A stretch of 64,000 nt of DNA from Aldehydirespirator sp965203635 (GTDB lineage: Bacteria; Actinomycetota; Acidimicrobiia; Acidimicrobiales; Aldehydirespiratoraceae): contig OZ241903.1 in the NCBI GenBank assembly GCA_965203635.1, positions 310,001 through 374,000 on the forward strand, read 5' to 3'. The notes beneath the pieces are model-generated. The model made no database searches and was not told the origin of the DNA. It saw only the letters and a program-made list of their open reading frames with translations. Shown here one piece after another: positions 52,380 through 59,433 of the stretch. The stretch's first letter is position 1; each line of letters begins with the position of its first letter. The translations under genes and the position numbers were made by a program.

Positions 52380-53580
52380 ACGATGACGGCCCGGATTCGG
52401 TGCCGAAGACTCCCACGAAGCTCACGATCTCGCCCGGATAGCCGCCCAGGTTGTGGGTGAGGCCCAGGGTCCGGTCCGTCTCGGGGATGCGGCGCTCGGC
52501 CGGGGCCTCGCCCCGCAGCTGCAGCCACACCTCGTAGAGCATCCGCAGGCCGCTGGCCCCCACCGGATGGCCGAACGACTTGAGCCCGCCGTCGGTGTTG
52601 ACCGGCAGCTCGCCGTCGAGGTCGAAGACGCCGGCGAGCACGTCGCGCCAGGCGGTGCCCCGCTCCGAGAACCCCAGGTCCTCCATTAGAACCAGCTCGG
52701 TCGGGGTGAAGCAGTCGTGCACTTCGGCCAGGGCCAGCTGCGACCGGGGATCGGTGACGCCGGCCTGGGCGTAGGCGTCGGCCGCGGCCTGCGCGCACTC
52801 CGGCATCGTGGTGTAGTCGTAGTCGGGGTCGAGCGACCCCGCCCCCGTGCCGGTGACCACCGACAGACCCTTCACGTACAGCGGGTCGGCACACCAGCGG
52901 TGGGCCTCGGAGGCCCGGCACACGATGGCTGCCGCAGCCCCGTCGGCCACCCCGGCGCAGTCGAACACCGACAGCATCCCGGCCACCGCGGGCATCTCGC
53001 AGATCCGCTCGGCCGGCATCTCCCGGCGGAACTGAGCGAGAGGGTTGCGGGCCCCGTTGTGGTGGTTCTTGGATGCGATGCGGGCGGCGACGTAGCGCAA
53101 CTCGTCGCGGTCGACCCCGTAGCGGTCGGCGTAGGCGGGCAGCATCAGGCTGAACATGGCCGCGGCACTGAGGGTGCGCTGGGTGCCGTCGGTGGGGATG
53201 GGGAAGGCGTTGAGGCCCTGGTGGCCGCCGTCCTTGACCTTCTCGGCCCCGAGGGCCATGGCGGTGTCGTAGGCCCCGGAGGCCACCGCGTAGCAGGCTT
53301 GGCGCAGGGCTTCGGAGCCGGTGGCGCAGTAGTTCTCCACCCGGGTGACGGGTTTGCCCTGGATCTTGAGAGGCCCAGCCATGCCCAGTCCGGAGGCGGC
53401 CGACTGCGACGTGCCGAACCAGAAGGCGTCGATCTCGTCCTGGGCGATGCCGGCCGAGCGGTAGGCCGAGTGGGCCGCGTCGATGATCAGGTCGTCGAGG
53501 GAGGCGTCCCAGTGCTCGGCGAAGGGGGTGCAGCCCATGCCGATGACGGCCACACGGTCACCGACGCCGTGCGAACTCAC
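52378..53580 (-). CDS. Thiolase (SCP-x / acetyl-CoA acetyltransferase type)
   Basis: 400 residues, GTG start overlapping the upstream gene by 4 bases. The nucleophile is Cys85 in VENYCATGSEALRQA. Later motifs are LALAEVHDCFTPTEL (His) and GGLKSFGHPVGASGLRM (His in the GHP motif). The SCP-x-like layout fits acyl-CoA thiolysis or condensation. In archaea and many actinobacteria this gene sits beside an HMG-CoA-synthase-like gene and a DUF35 protein that form one complex. Here the last two are fused in the gene directly upstream. Confidence 0.9.
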   Translation of the reverse strand: MSSHGVGDRVAVIGMGCTPFAEHWDASLDDLIIDAAHSAYRSAGIAQDEIDAFWFGTSQSAASGLGMAGPLKIQGKPVTRVENYCATGSEALRQACYAVASGAYDTAMALGAEKVKDGGHQGLNAFPIPTDGTQRTLSAAAMFSLMLPAYADRYGVDRDELRYVAARIASKNHHNGARNPLAQFRREMPAERICEMPAVAGMLSVFDCAGVADGAAAAIVCRASEAHRWCADPLYVKGLSVVTGTGAGSLDPDYDYTTMPECAQAAADAYAQAGVTDPRSQLALAEVHDCFTPTELVLMEDLGFSERGTAWRDVLAGVFDLDGELPVNTDGGLKSFGHPVGASGLRMLYEVWLQLRGEAPAERRIPETDRTLGLTHNLGGYPGEIVSFVGVFGTESGPSS

Positions 53581-55022
53581 AGGCCGTCACCCGGTGGTGT
53601 GCTGCCACCGTGGGTTGTGTCACGCAACGGGCGGGCCTTCCAGAAGTAGTTGTGGATGTCGTCGGCGGTGTAGAGCCGCCTGAAGGTGGGCACCACCCGC
53701 ATGTCCACATGGACCTCGTCGGCATCGACATCGGTGAGTTCCAGGGGCACCCGGCCGCCGCCGTCGAAGTCCACCACCGCGAACACGGTAGGCGGGCTGG
53801 GCGAGTAGGCCAGCCGGTCCACGGTGAAGCTGGCGACGGTGCCGGAGGTGTGGGCCATGGGCACTGGGTCCATGTCATCGGCTGCGCCGCCCTTCTGCGA
53901 CACTCGGGCCGGGGGAAGGTGCACCATCTCGCTGGACCGATCCCGGGAACCGGTGAACCCGTACTTCCAGTCGGTTCGGCGGTTGGCGGCCGACGACGAG
54001 GGGCGGACCGGGGCGGGCCGGTTCGGGGGCTCGACCGTCACCATGTTGCGCCAAGCCAGGAATCGGCCGTAGGAGAGGGATCCGCCCTGCGCGATCTGTC
54101 CCGCAATCGGTGCGGCCGGACGGTGGTCTGCTATGGCCTCGGTGGCTCGCAGGACGATCGCCTCCACACCGTCGGCCAATGCCACCACTGCGACGGTCTC
54201 TCCAGGGGCGGCGTGCTCGAGGGCGGAACACAACAGGAGTGCCGGATGGGCGGTGGCTGTGTTGCCAACCGTGTTGATGAGCGGATCCACGAGGCTGTCG
54301 GCCTTGGCGCCGATGGCCTTGAGTGCCGTGGCCACCGCCCGGCTATTGAGGCCGGTGACCGCAAGGCGGTCGATGCCGGCCGTGCCGTCCACGCCGCTGC
54401 CGGCCAGGGCAGTCTGCCACGCCTCGGCCGCGGCCGGACCCAAGACGTGGGCGCCGAAGCGCTCCTCCCACGTGCGCGAGCGCGCTCCGCCGGGGATCCG
54501 CCAGCGCTCGGTGACCTCGAGCGTGCGGGACGCTCCGCCGAGGTACTCGGCCAGCAGCGGCCCATCGGAGTCGTCGCCCACCAGCACCGCGGCCGCGCCG
54601 TCGCCGGCGGAGGCCTCGTCGGCGCCGGCGGGAAGGCCGTCACGGGTGTCGGCTGAGACCACCAGCGTCTGGCCACTCCCACCCAGCGCGGCGTGCAACG
54701 CGCCGATGCCGGATCGGACCGCGCCCCCGAAGTCGAGGGCTGACACTCCTGGATCGAGCCGCAGGGCAGCGTGGATGGCGGCCGCGTTGGTTTTCTCCAG
54801 GTAGGCGGGGGCCGAGGTCGCGAACCAGAGGGCTGCGGGCTCGACCTCCGTTGACCGCAGGGCCAGATCAGCGGCGGCCTGGCCCATGGTGGTGGTGTCC
54901 TCGTCATAGGACGCCACCGCTCGAGTACCGGTGCCGCCCCCGGTGCCGAAGAAGCCGGCGATCTCGGACCGGTCGAGCCTGCGGTACGGCACGTAACCCG
55001 CTGCCGAGATCACGCCGCGCAT
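53577..55022 (-). CDS. HMG-CoA synthase-like protein fused to DUF35 OB domain
   Basis: 481 residues. The N-terminal thiolase-fold half (about 1-320) has HMG-CoA synthase/KAS III features: ISAAGYVPYRRLDRSEI, SADTRDGLPAGADEASAGDGAAAVLVG and PLINTVGNTATAHPALLL. The position of the nucleophilic Cys (family FACKAGT) reads FGGAVRSGIGAL, with Val102 where Cys is expected, so it is probably not a condensing enzyme. The C-terminal part (about 370-470) is a DUF35 OB-fold, with SGTVASFTVDR and PPTVFAVVDFDGGGRVPLELTD. No zinc-ribbon cysteines are visible. It is coupled to the thiolase gene by a GTGA overlap, consistent with a scaffold or channelling role. Confidence 0.8.
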   Translation of the reverse strand: MRGVISAAGYVPYRRLDRSEIAGFFGTGGGTGTRAVASYDEDTTTMGQAAADLALRSTEVEPAALWFATSAPAYLEKTNAAAIHAALRLDPGVSALDFGGAVRSGIGALHAALGGSGQTLVVSADTRDGLPAGADEASAGDGAAAVLVGDDSDGPLLAEYLGGASRTLEVTERWRIPGGARSRTWEERFGAHVLGPAAAEAWQTALAGSGVDGTAGIDRLAVTGLNSRAVATALKAIGAKADSLVDPLINTVGNTATAHPALLLCSALEHAAPGETVAVVALADGVEAIVLRATEAIADHRPAAPIAGQIAQGGSLSYGRFLAWRNMVTVEPPNRPAPVRPSSSAANRRTDWKYGFTGSRDRSSEMVHLPPARVSQKGGAADDMDPVPMAHTSGTVASFTVDRLAYSPSPPTVFAVVDFDGGGRVPLELTDVDADEVHVDMRVVPTFRRLYTADDIHNYFWKARPLRDTTHGGSTPPGDGL

Positions 55023-55067
55023 CGCAGAAACCCTACCGGCGCTCAGGGCCGCCCTCCCTGAAGCCGC

Positions 55068-55967
55068 CTATTCGTCCCGGCTGGGTGTGACGATGGCGTC
55101 GACCTCGATCTCGACCACGAGGTCGGGATGCACCAAGGCCGAGACCTCGACCAGCGTGGCCGCGGGACGGATGTCGCTGAACATCTCGCCGTGGGCTCGC
55201 CCGTAGTCTCCGGCCGTCGACATGTCGGTGAGAAAGGCCCGCGTCCGCACCACATCGCTCAGTGACGCCCCTGCTTGGCGTAACGCATCCTCGATGATCC
55301 GCAGAACTGCCTGGGCCTGCCGGTAGCAGTCGCCGGGATGGTCGACACCATCCGGATGCAGCGTCGTCGTACCGGCTACAGCCACATGGTCACCGACCCG
55401 CACGGCTCGCGAGTACCCGACGGTCGCCTCCAACGGCCCCCCGCTGGAGACATTGACCCGGGCCCGGTCGGCCCTGGGCTCCCGGACGTCCGGCTCCGGT
55501 TCGACGCCGCGGGACGATCCCGATTCCTCTTCGTGCGCGGCCAGCAACTGGATGACCTGCTGGCGTACCGGGGCCAGGCCCGCGCCGAATTTGATCAGCA
55601 CCTGCGCGGCGACACCCTCACCCTCGCGGACCAGTCCCAGCAGGATGTGCTCGGCGCCAATGTAGTTGTGGCTGAGTTGCAGCGACTCCCGCAGACTCAG
55701 TTCCAGCACCTTCTTGGCCCGGGGCCTGAACGGGATGTGGCCTTGGGGAGTCTTGCCGCCCCGGCCGATGATCTCCTCGACCTGTCCCCGCACCGACTCG
55801 CAACTGATCTCCAGCGACTCCAGCACAGTGGCCGCCACACCGCGACGCTCAGCGATCAGGCCCAGCAGGATGTGCTCGGTGCCGATGTAGTTGTGGTCGA
55901 GCCGGCGGGCCTCTTCCTGAGCCAGTACCACTGCTCGACGGGCCCCGTCGTTGAACCGCTCGAACAC
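55068..55967 (-). CDS. Clp_N (ClpC-type) domain fused to Rid-family domain
   Basis: 299 residues from GTG 55967, chosen because the reading (V)FERFNDGARRAVVLAQ is the standard ClpC start. Residues 1-145 are a complete double Clp_N repeat, very close to ClpC (EEARRLDHNYIGTEHILLGLI, then ESLQLSHNYIGAEHILLGLVREGEGVAAQVL). After an acidic linker, residues about 180-299 are a Rid/YjgF domain (SRAVRVGDHVAVAGTT, VVRTRAFLTDMS, VVEIEVDAIV). There is no AAA module. The RidA catalytic Arg position reads RPAATLVEV with Ala, so imine deaminase activity is unlikely. The fusion suggests an adaptor that brings a small-molecule sensor to Clp clients or mimics ClpC. Function is unknown. Confidence 0.85.
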   Translation of the reverse strand: MFERFNDGARRAVVLAQEEARRLDHNYIGTEHILLGLIAERRGVAATVLESLEISCESVRGQVEEIIGRGGKTPQGHIPFRPRAKKVLELSLRESLQLSHNYIGAEHILLGLVREGEGVAAQVLIKFGAGLAPVRQQVIQLLAAHEEESGSSRGVEPEPDVREPRADRARVNVSSGGPLEATVGYSRAVRVGDHVAVAGTTTLHPDGVDHPGDCYRQAQAVLRIIEDALRQAGASLSDVVRTRAFLTDMSTAGDYGRAHGEMFSDIRPAATLVEVSALVHPDLVVEIEVDAIVTPSRDE

Positions 55968-56195
55968 TGCTGACACCCCCCGTCTCGTTAGCGTCCTGAA
56001 CGCCGGCCAGGGTAACCCAGCGTGCATCTACCCCGATTGGATGTCTATGCCCAGATCTGCATCGGATAGCCCGCCTCGTCGAACTCGCCTCCGCCGAGGC
56101 ACGCCGCTTCGCCCGAGGCAACGGGCCGAGCCGTCCAAGCCGCAGCCGCAGCATCAAGCCGGTCGTCAAGGCTCGGACGGGGCGCGTGAACTGAT

Positions 56196-56240
56196 GTTTG
56201 AACATATATAGACATCTAATATACTTGAAATATATGTCTT
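56196..56240 (+). promoter_or_regulatory. AT-rich promoter/operator of the HicA-HicB-like pair
   Basis: An abrupt AT-rich island carries ACATATAT (56202-56209) and its complement (56230-56237), plus AGACAT (56210-56215) and ATGTCT (56234-56239). TTGAAC (56199-56204) and TATACT (56220-56225) are plausible -35 and -10 elements with a short 15-bp spacer. A GGTGGA Shine-Dalgarno follows before the ATG at 56265. Autorepression by the antitoxin complex is the usual arrangement. Bases 55968-56195 show no gene I can support. Confidence 0.5.
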
Positions 56241-56264
56241 GCAGTTTGCTGGTGGAATGGTACG

Positions 56265-56483
56265 ATGCCCAAGCGATCGGAGTTTGTCAAGCAGATCCGA
56301 CGGCTGGCCCGACAGTACGGGCAGAGGGCGGAGGTCGTGCGTCAGGGCAGTCATGAGATATGGGAATGCGCCGGGCTGAGATTCCCCGTCCCGCGACATC
56401 AGGAGATCGCGGAGGGGACAGCGCGGACGATCATGAACCGGTTGACGGAGCACCTGGAGTCACACGACCAGGAGGGGCAATGA
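56265..56483 (+). CDS. HicA-like type II toxin
   Basis: 72 residues. The double-stranded-RNA-binding-like fold is shown by MPKRSEFVKQIRRLARQYG, then VVRQGSHEIWECAGLRFPVPRHQEIAEGTARTIMNRL. The catalytic His lies in GSHEIW, as in HicA mRNA interferases. Upstream is an AT-rich operator; the antitoxin start overlaps its stop (ATGA). Toxin-first order is normal for hicAB. Confidence 0.85.
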   Translation: MPKRSEFVKQIRRLARQYGQRAEVVRQGSHEIWECAGLRFPVPRHQEIAEGTARTIMNRLTEHLESHDQEGQ

Positions 56484-56704
56484 CTGGAGCGGCATATCGC
56501 GTGGCTGCTGCGCGATCTGGGGACTGGTGGGAGATCGAGATCACGTCGGGCTTGCCTGACAATGTGCTCGGCGTGAGCCAGGCCCGCAGCCTGGCCGAAG
56601 TTGAGGACGTCGCCCGGAACCTGGTCGCTGACCTTCTTGAGGTCAACGTAGACGAGATCAGCATCGAAGTTGATGTCGTGCAGCCGAGCGATATCCCGGC
56701 CTGA
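56480..56704 (+). CDS. HicB-like antitoxin
   Basis: 74 residues from ATG 56480, overlapping the toxin stop. The partial RNase-H-like HicB fold is suggested by GDWWEIEITSGLPDNVLGVSQARSLAEVEDVARNLVADLLEV. It has no visible C-terminal helix-turn-helix or ribbon-helix-helix, so repression may need the toxin or another factor. It ends 10 bases before the convergent gamma-glutamyltransferase stop. Confidence 0.75.
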   Translation: MTGAAYRVAAARSGDWWEIEITSGLPDNVLGVSQARSLAEVEDVARNLVADLLEVNVDEISIEVDVVQPSDIPA

Positions 56705-56714
56705 AGCGGGAGAC

Positions 56715-58295
56715 CTAGAGGCCGGCGGCTACTCCGATTGCTGCTCGGGGGTCGGCCGCTCCGGCGAGAGTGCCGTGGTCGGTGACCTCGATGAGATGGG
56801 CGTGGCCGTAGGTGTGGGGAGACTCGTCGCGCAGGGCGGTGGTGTGGCCGCGGGCCGCTAACGACTCGTGCCAGCCGGTGGCGGCATCCTCGATGAGTAC
56901 TCGGCGGCCCTGGCCGGGGACCCAGGTGGCGAAGCCGGCGTCGTGGTCGTCAGGGCCGAGCACCCAGCGGGGGGCACGGATGGCTGCGCCCGGAGACTGG
57001 CCGAGCACCAGGGTGCGGGCCAGCAACTGCAGCAGGATCTGGGGCTGGGAGTCGCCTCCCATCGTGCCCAGCACCTGGCGCAGCGAGCCGTCGGGGTTGG
57101 TGACCAGCGCCGGGGACAGGGTGTGGGGCGGGCGCCGGCCCGGCCCGTACTCGGCCGGATGGCCGGGCACCAGGTTGAAGCCGAGGCCCCGGTCGTGCAG
57201 GAAGATGCCGGTGGTGCCGGCCACCAGCAGGGACCCGAAGCCGTTGGCGTTGGAGTTGATGAGCGACACGCCCATACCGTCGCCGTCCACCGCGCACAGG
57301 TAGGTGGTGTCGCCCATCGCCGCGGGCGCGGCCACGTTGCCGGCCCGTTCGGGATCGATAGCGTCGCGCCGGGGTCCGAGCCGGGCCGGATCGACCAGCG
57401 CCTGCCCATCCGCTCCGTCGTACAGCACCCGTACCCGGTCATGAGCGGCCTGCGAGGCGGCCTCGACAAGCAGGTGGGCCCACCGCCCGTTGTCGCGGTC
57501 GCCCAGATCCAGCCCATCGGCGATCCATGCCCCGGCCAGGGTGAGGTAGCCCTGAGATGTAGGCGGCACTGTCCAGAGCACATGGCCGAAGGCCTCGGCC
57601 CGCACCGGCTCGACCCAGCGGGCAATCGGCCGGGCAAGGTCTTCCTCGGTGTACTCCCCCGCGCCCAGCGCCAGAAGACCCTCGCCGAACTCGCCGCCGT
57701 AGTAGCCGTCACGACCGTGTTCCAGAACGGCCCTGAACGCCCGGGCCGTACCCGGGCGCCGCACCACGGTCCCGGCCCGCAGACCGGCCGGGATATCGGT
57801 GTTGCCCTCGACCCCGGCCACCTCGCCGGCCCGCTCGGCCAGCAGCGGCGAGGCCGCGAACCCCTCGTCAGCGATCCGGACGGCCTCGGCCAGCACATCG
57901 GCCAGGGGCAGCCGCCCATAGCGGGAGTGAAGGGCCAGCCAGCCGTCGACCGCGCCGGGCACGGTGACCGAGGCCACGTCACCGTGCAGCGGCATCTCGC
58001 CGTGGCCCTGCGCTCGCAGCCGGTCGGGGTCGGCGCCCGACCCTGCGAACCCGGCCGCGTCGAGCGCAGTGGGCGGGCCGCTGCCCCCGTCGTGGACCAG
58101 CGCCCACACGTCGCCGCCCGGCCCGCACATGTGCGGAGAGGTCACCGCCAGCACCGCGTTGGCGCCGACAGCCGCGTCAGCGGCCGATCCACCTCGCCGC
58201 AGCAGGTCCACCCCGACGCCGGTGGCCAGGTGATCGACGGTGGAAACCATCCCCGACACCGAAGTGCGGGTGACAGCAGAGGGAAGCCCGGACAT
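56715..58295 (-). CDS. Gamma-glutamyltransferase-family protein
   Basis: 526 residues from ATG 58295; a GTG at 58328 is possible. Ntn-hydrolase family marks are HLATGVGVDLLRRGGSAADAAVGANAVLAVTSPHMCGPGGD at the N-terminus, and GDTTYLCAVDGDGMGVSLINSN with the candidate autocleavage Thr near residue 335. Later PPHTLSPALVTNPDG and VLGTMGGDSQPQILLQLL follow. No signal peptide is seen, so it is probably cytoplasmic and may act on a substrate other than glutathione. A repeat copy and the cox genes lie upstream. Confidence 0.88.
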   Translation of the reverse strand: MSGLPSAVTRTSVSGMVSTVDHLATGVGVDLLRRGGSAADAAVGANAVLAVTSPHMCGPGGDVWALVHDGGSGPPTALDAAGFAGSGADPDRLRAQGHGEMPLHGDVASVTVPGAVDGWLALHSRYGRLPLADVLAEAVRIADEGFAASPLLAERAGEVAGVEGNTDIPAGLRAGTVVRRPGTARAFRAVLEHGRDGYYGGEFGEGLLALGAGEYTEEDLARPIARWVEPVRAEAFGHVLWTVPPTSQGYLTLAGAWIADGLDLGDRDNGRWAHLLVEAASQAAHDRVRVLYDGADGQALVDPARLGPRRDAIDPERAGNVAAPAAMGDTTYLCAVDGDGMGVSLINSNANGFGSLLVAGTTGIFLHDRGLGFNLVPGHPAEYGPGRRPPHTLSPALVTNPDGSLRQVLGTMGGDSQPQILLQLLARTLVLGQSPGAAIRAPRWVLGPDDHDAGFATWVPGQGRRVLIEDAATGWHESLAARGHTTALRDESPHTYGHAHLIEVTDHGTLAGAADPRAAIGVAAGL

Positions 58296-58392
58296 GCCGC
58301 CAGTGTTGCCCGAGACTCGCTCAACCACAAAGCCAGCATGTGGCGAGACCTAAGAAGATGCGCGGGTAGGTGATGCCGCCTCGCGGTGCAGC

Positions 58393-58490
58393 GGGGTGTT
58401 TCCCACTCTTGTTCGCTGCGCTCACGGGCCGCTCGGGCCACGGCCTCGCCCGTATGGGCCGGACTCATGCGCCTACCCGCTCGGCCTCTA
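58393..58490 (+). repeat. Dispersed repeat, copy 4 (full length)
   Basis: 98 nt from GGGGTGTTTCCC to GCTCGGCCTCTA, core 58406-58449. It is nearly identical along its whole length to copy 5 but in the opposite orientation. It lies between coxM and the gamma-glutamyltransferase gene. Confidence 0.88.
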
Positions 58491-58525
58491 AGCGTGAGGC
58501 CGGGGGGTGGCACGGGGGCAAGCAA

Positions 58526-58591
58526 TGGCGGCGCTCGCGCCGCCAGGGCGCGCCCGTGACAGGACCCGCCGGCCGGGCTTGGCTCGGCCGG
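58526..58591 (-). terminator. Two GC-rich hairpins downstream of coxM
   Basis: The first hairpin has arms TGGCGGCGC and GCGCCGCCA (58526-58534, 58537-58545) with a 2-nt centre. The second has CCGGCCG/CGGCCGG arms at 58569-58591, extendable to about 10 pairs around TTG. They lie 24-89 bases after the coxM stop and are likely to end the cox transcript. No T-tract is present. Confidence 0.65.
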
Positions 58592-58614
58592 TTAGGCGTC
58601 GGTTCAGTTGGCGC

Positions 58615-59433
58615 CTACGCGACTCCGGCGGCGTTGAGGGCCCGCTCGGTGAGCACTCTGGCCAGATGGCTGCGGTACTCGGCGTCGGCGTTGAGGTCGT
58701 CGGGAGGATCGAGCCCGTCGGCGGCCACCGCGGCCGCCTCGGCAGCCGAAGCGCCACCCGCGACCGCAGCCTCCACGCCGGAAGCCCGGACGGGAGTCGA
58801 GCCCATGTTGACCAGGCTCACGCCGGCGCCGCCGCCGGCCACGGCCACGCCGACGATGGCCCAGTCCTGGGCCCGGCGGTTGAACTTCTGGTAGTTCCAG
58901 CCGCCGCTGCCGGCCGGCACCCGCACCTCGGTGATCATCTCGTCGTCGGCCAGCACCGACTCGAAGTACCCGGTGAAGAAGTCGGTGGCCGCGATCTCAC
59001 GGGAACCGCCCGAACCCTGGGCCACGATGGTGCCGCCCAGGGCCAGCACCGCCGCGGGAAGATCTGACGCCGGGTCGGCGTGGGCGATGGTGCCGCCCAG
59101 CGTGCCCCGATGGCGCACGGCGGGATCACCCACCAGCGCGGCCACCGACGCCAGCATCGGGCAGGCCTCGGCCAGCGCGGCCGAGTGCTCGAGCTCGCTG
59201 TGGCGGGTGAGCGCCCCGATGGACACCGTGCCGTTGCCGGTCCGGATGTAGCGCAGGTCGTCGAGACGGCCCACGTCCACCAGTACGCTCGGCGTGGCCA
59301 GCCGGTAGCGCATCATCGGGATGAGGCTGTGACCCCCGGCCAGCAGCTTGGCGTCGTCGCCGTGCTCGCCCAGCAGCGAGATCGCGTGGTCGGCGGACTC
59401 GGCGACTTCGTAGTCGAAAGCGGCGGGAATCAC
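58615..59433 (-). CDS. coxM: Xanthine-dehydrogenase-family FAD-binding subunit (CoxM type)
   Basis: 272 residues, GTG start overlapping coxL by 4 bases. FAD motifs are LAGGHSLIPMMRYRLATPSVLVDVG (residues 31-55) and VRHRGTLGGTIAHADPASDLPAAVLALGG (about 105-135). It carries electrons from the iron-sulfur subunit to the acceptor. The gene order is coxS-coxL-coxM along the minus strand. The large subunit shows this is a form II enzyme. Confidence 0.93.
   Translation of the reverse strand: MIPAAFDYEVAESADHAISLLGEHGDDAKLLAGGHSLIPMMRYRLATPSVLVDVGRLDDLRYIRTGNGTVSIGALTRHSELEHSAALAEACPMLASVAALVGDPAVRHRGTLGGTIAHADPASDLPAAVLALGGTIVAQGSGGSREIAATDFFTGYFESVLADDEMITEVRVPAGSGGWNYQKFNRRAQDWAIVGVAVAGGGAGVSLVNMGSTPVRASGVEAAVAGGASAAEAAAVAADGLDPPDDLNADAEYRSHLARVLTERALNAAGVA

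Noticed and set aside
56040..56200. Codon-like stretch reading RLVELASAEARRFARG before the HicA gene
   Set aside because: There is a stop and frame change upstream, no start or ribosome-binding site, and I know no family for it. It could be a gene remnant but cannot be supported.
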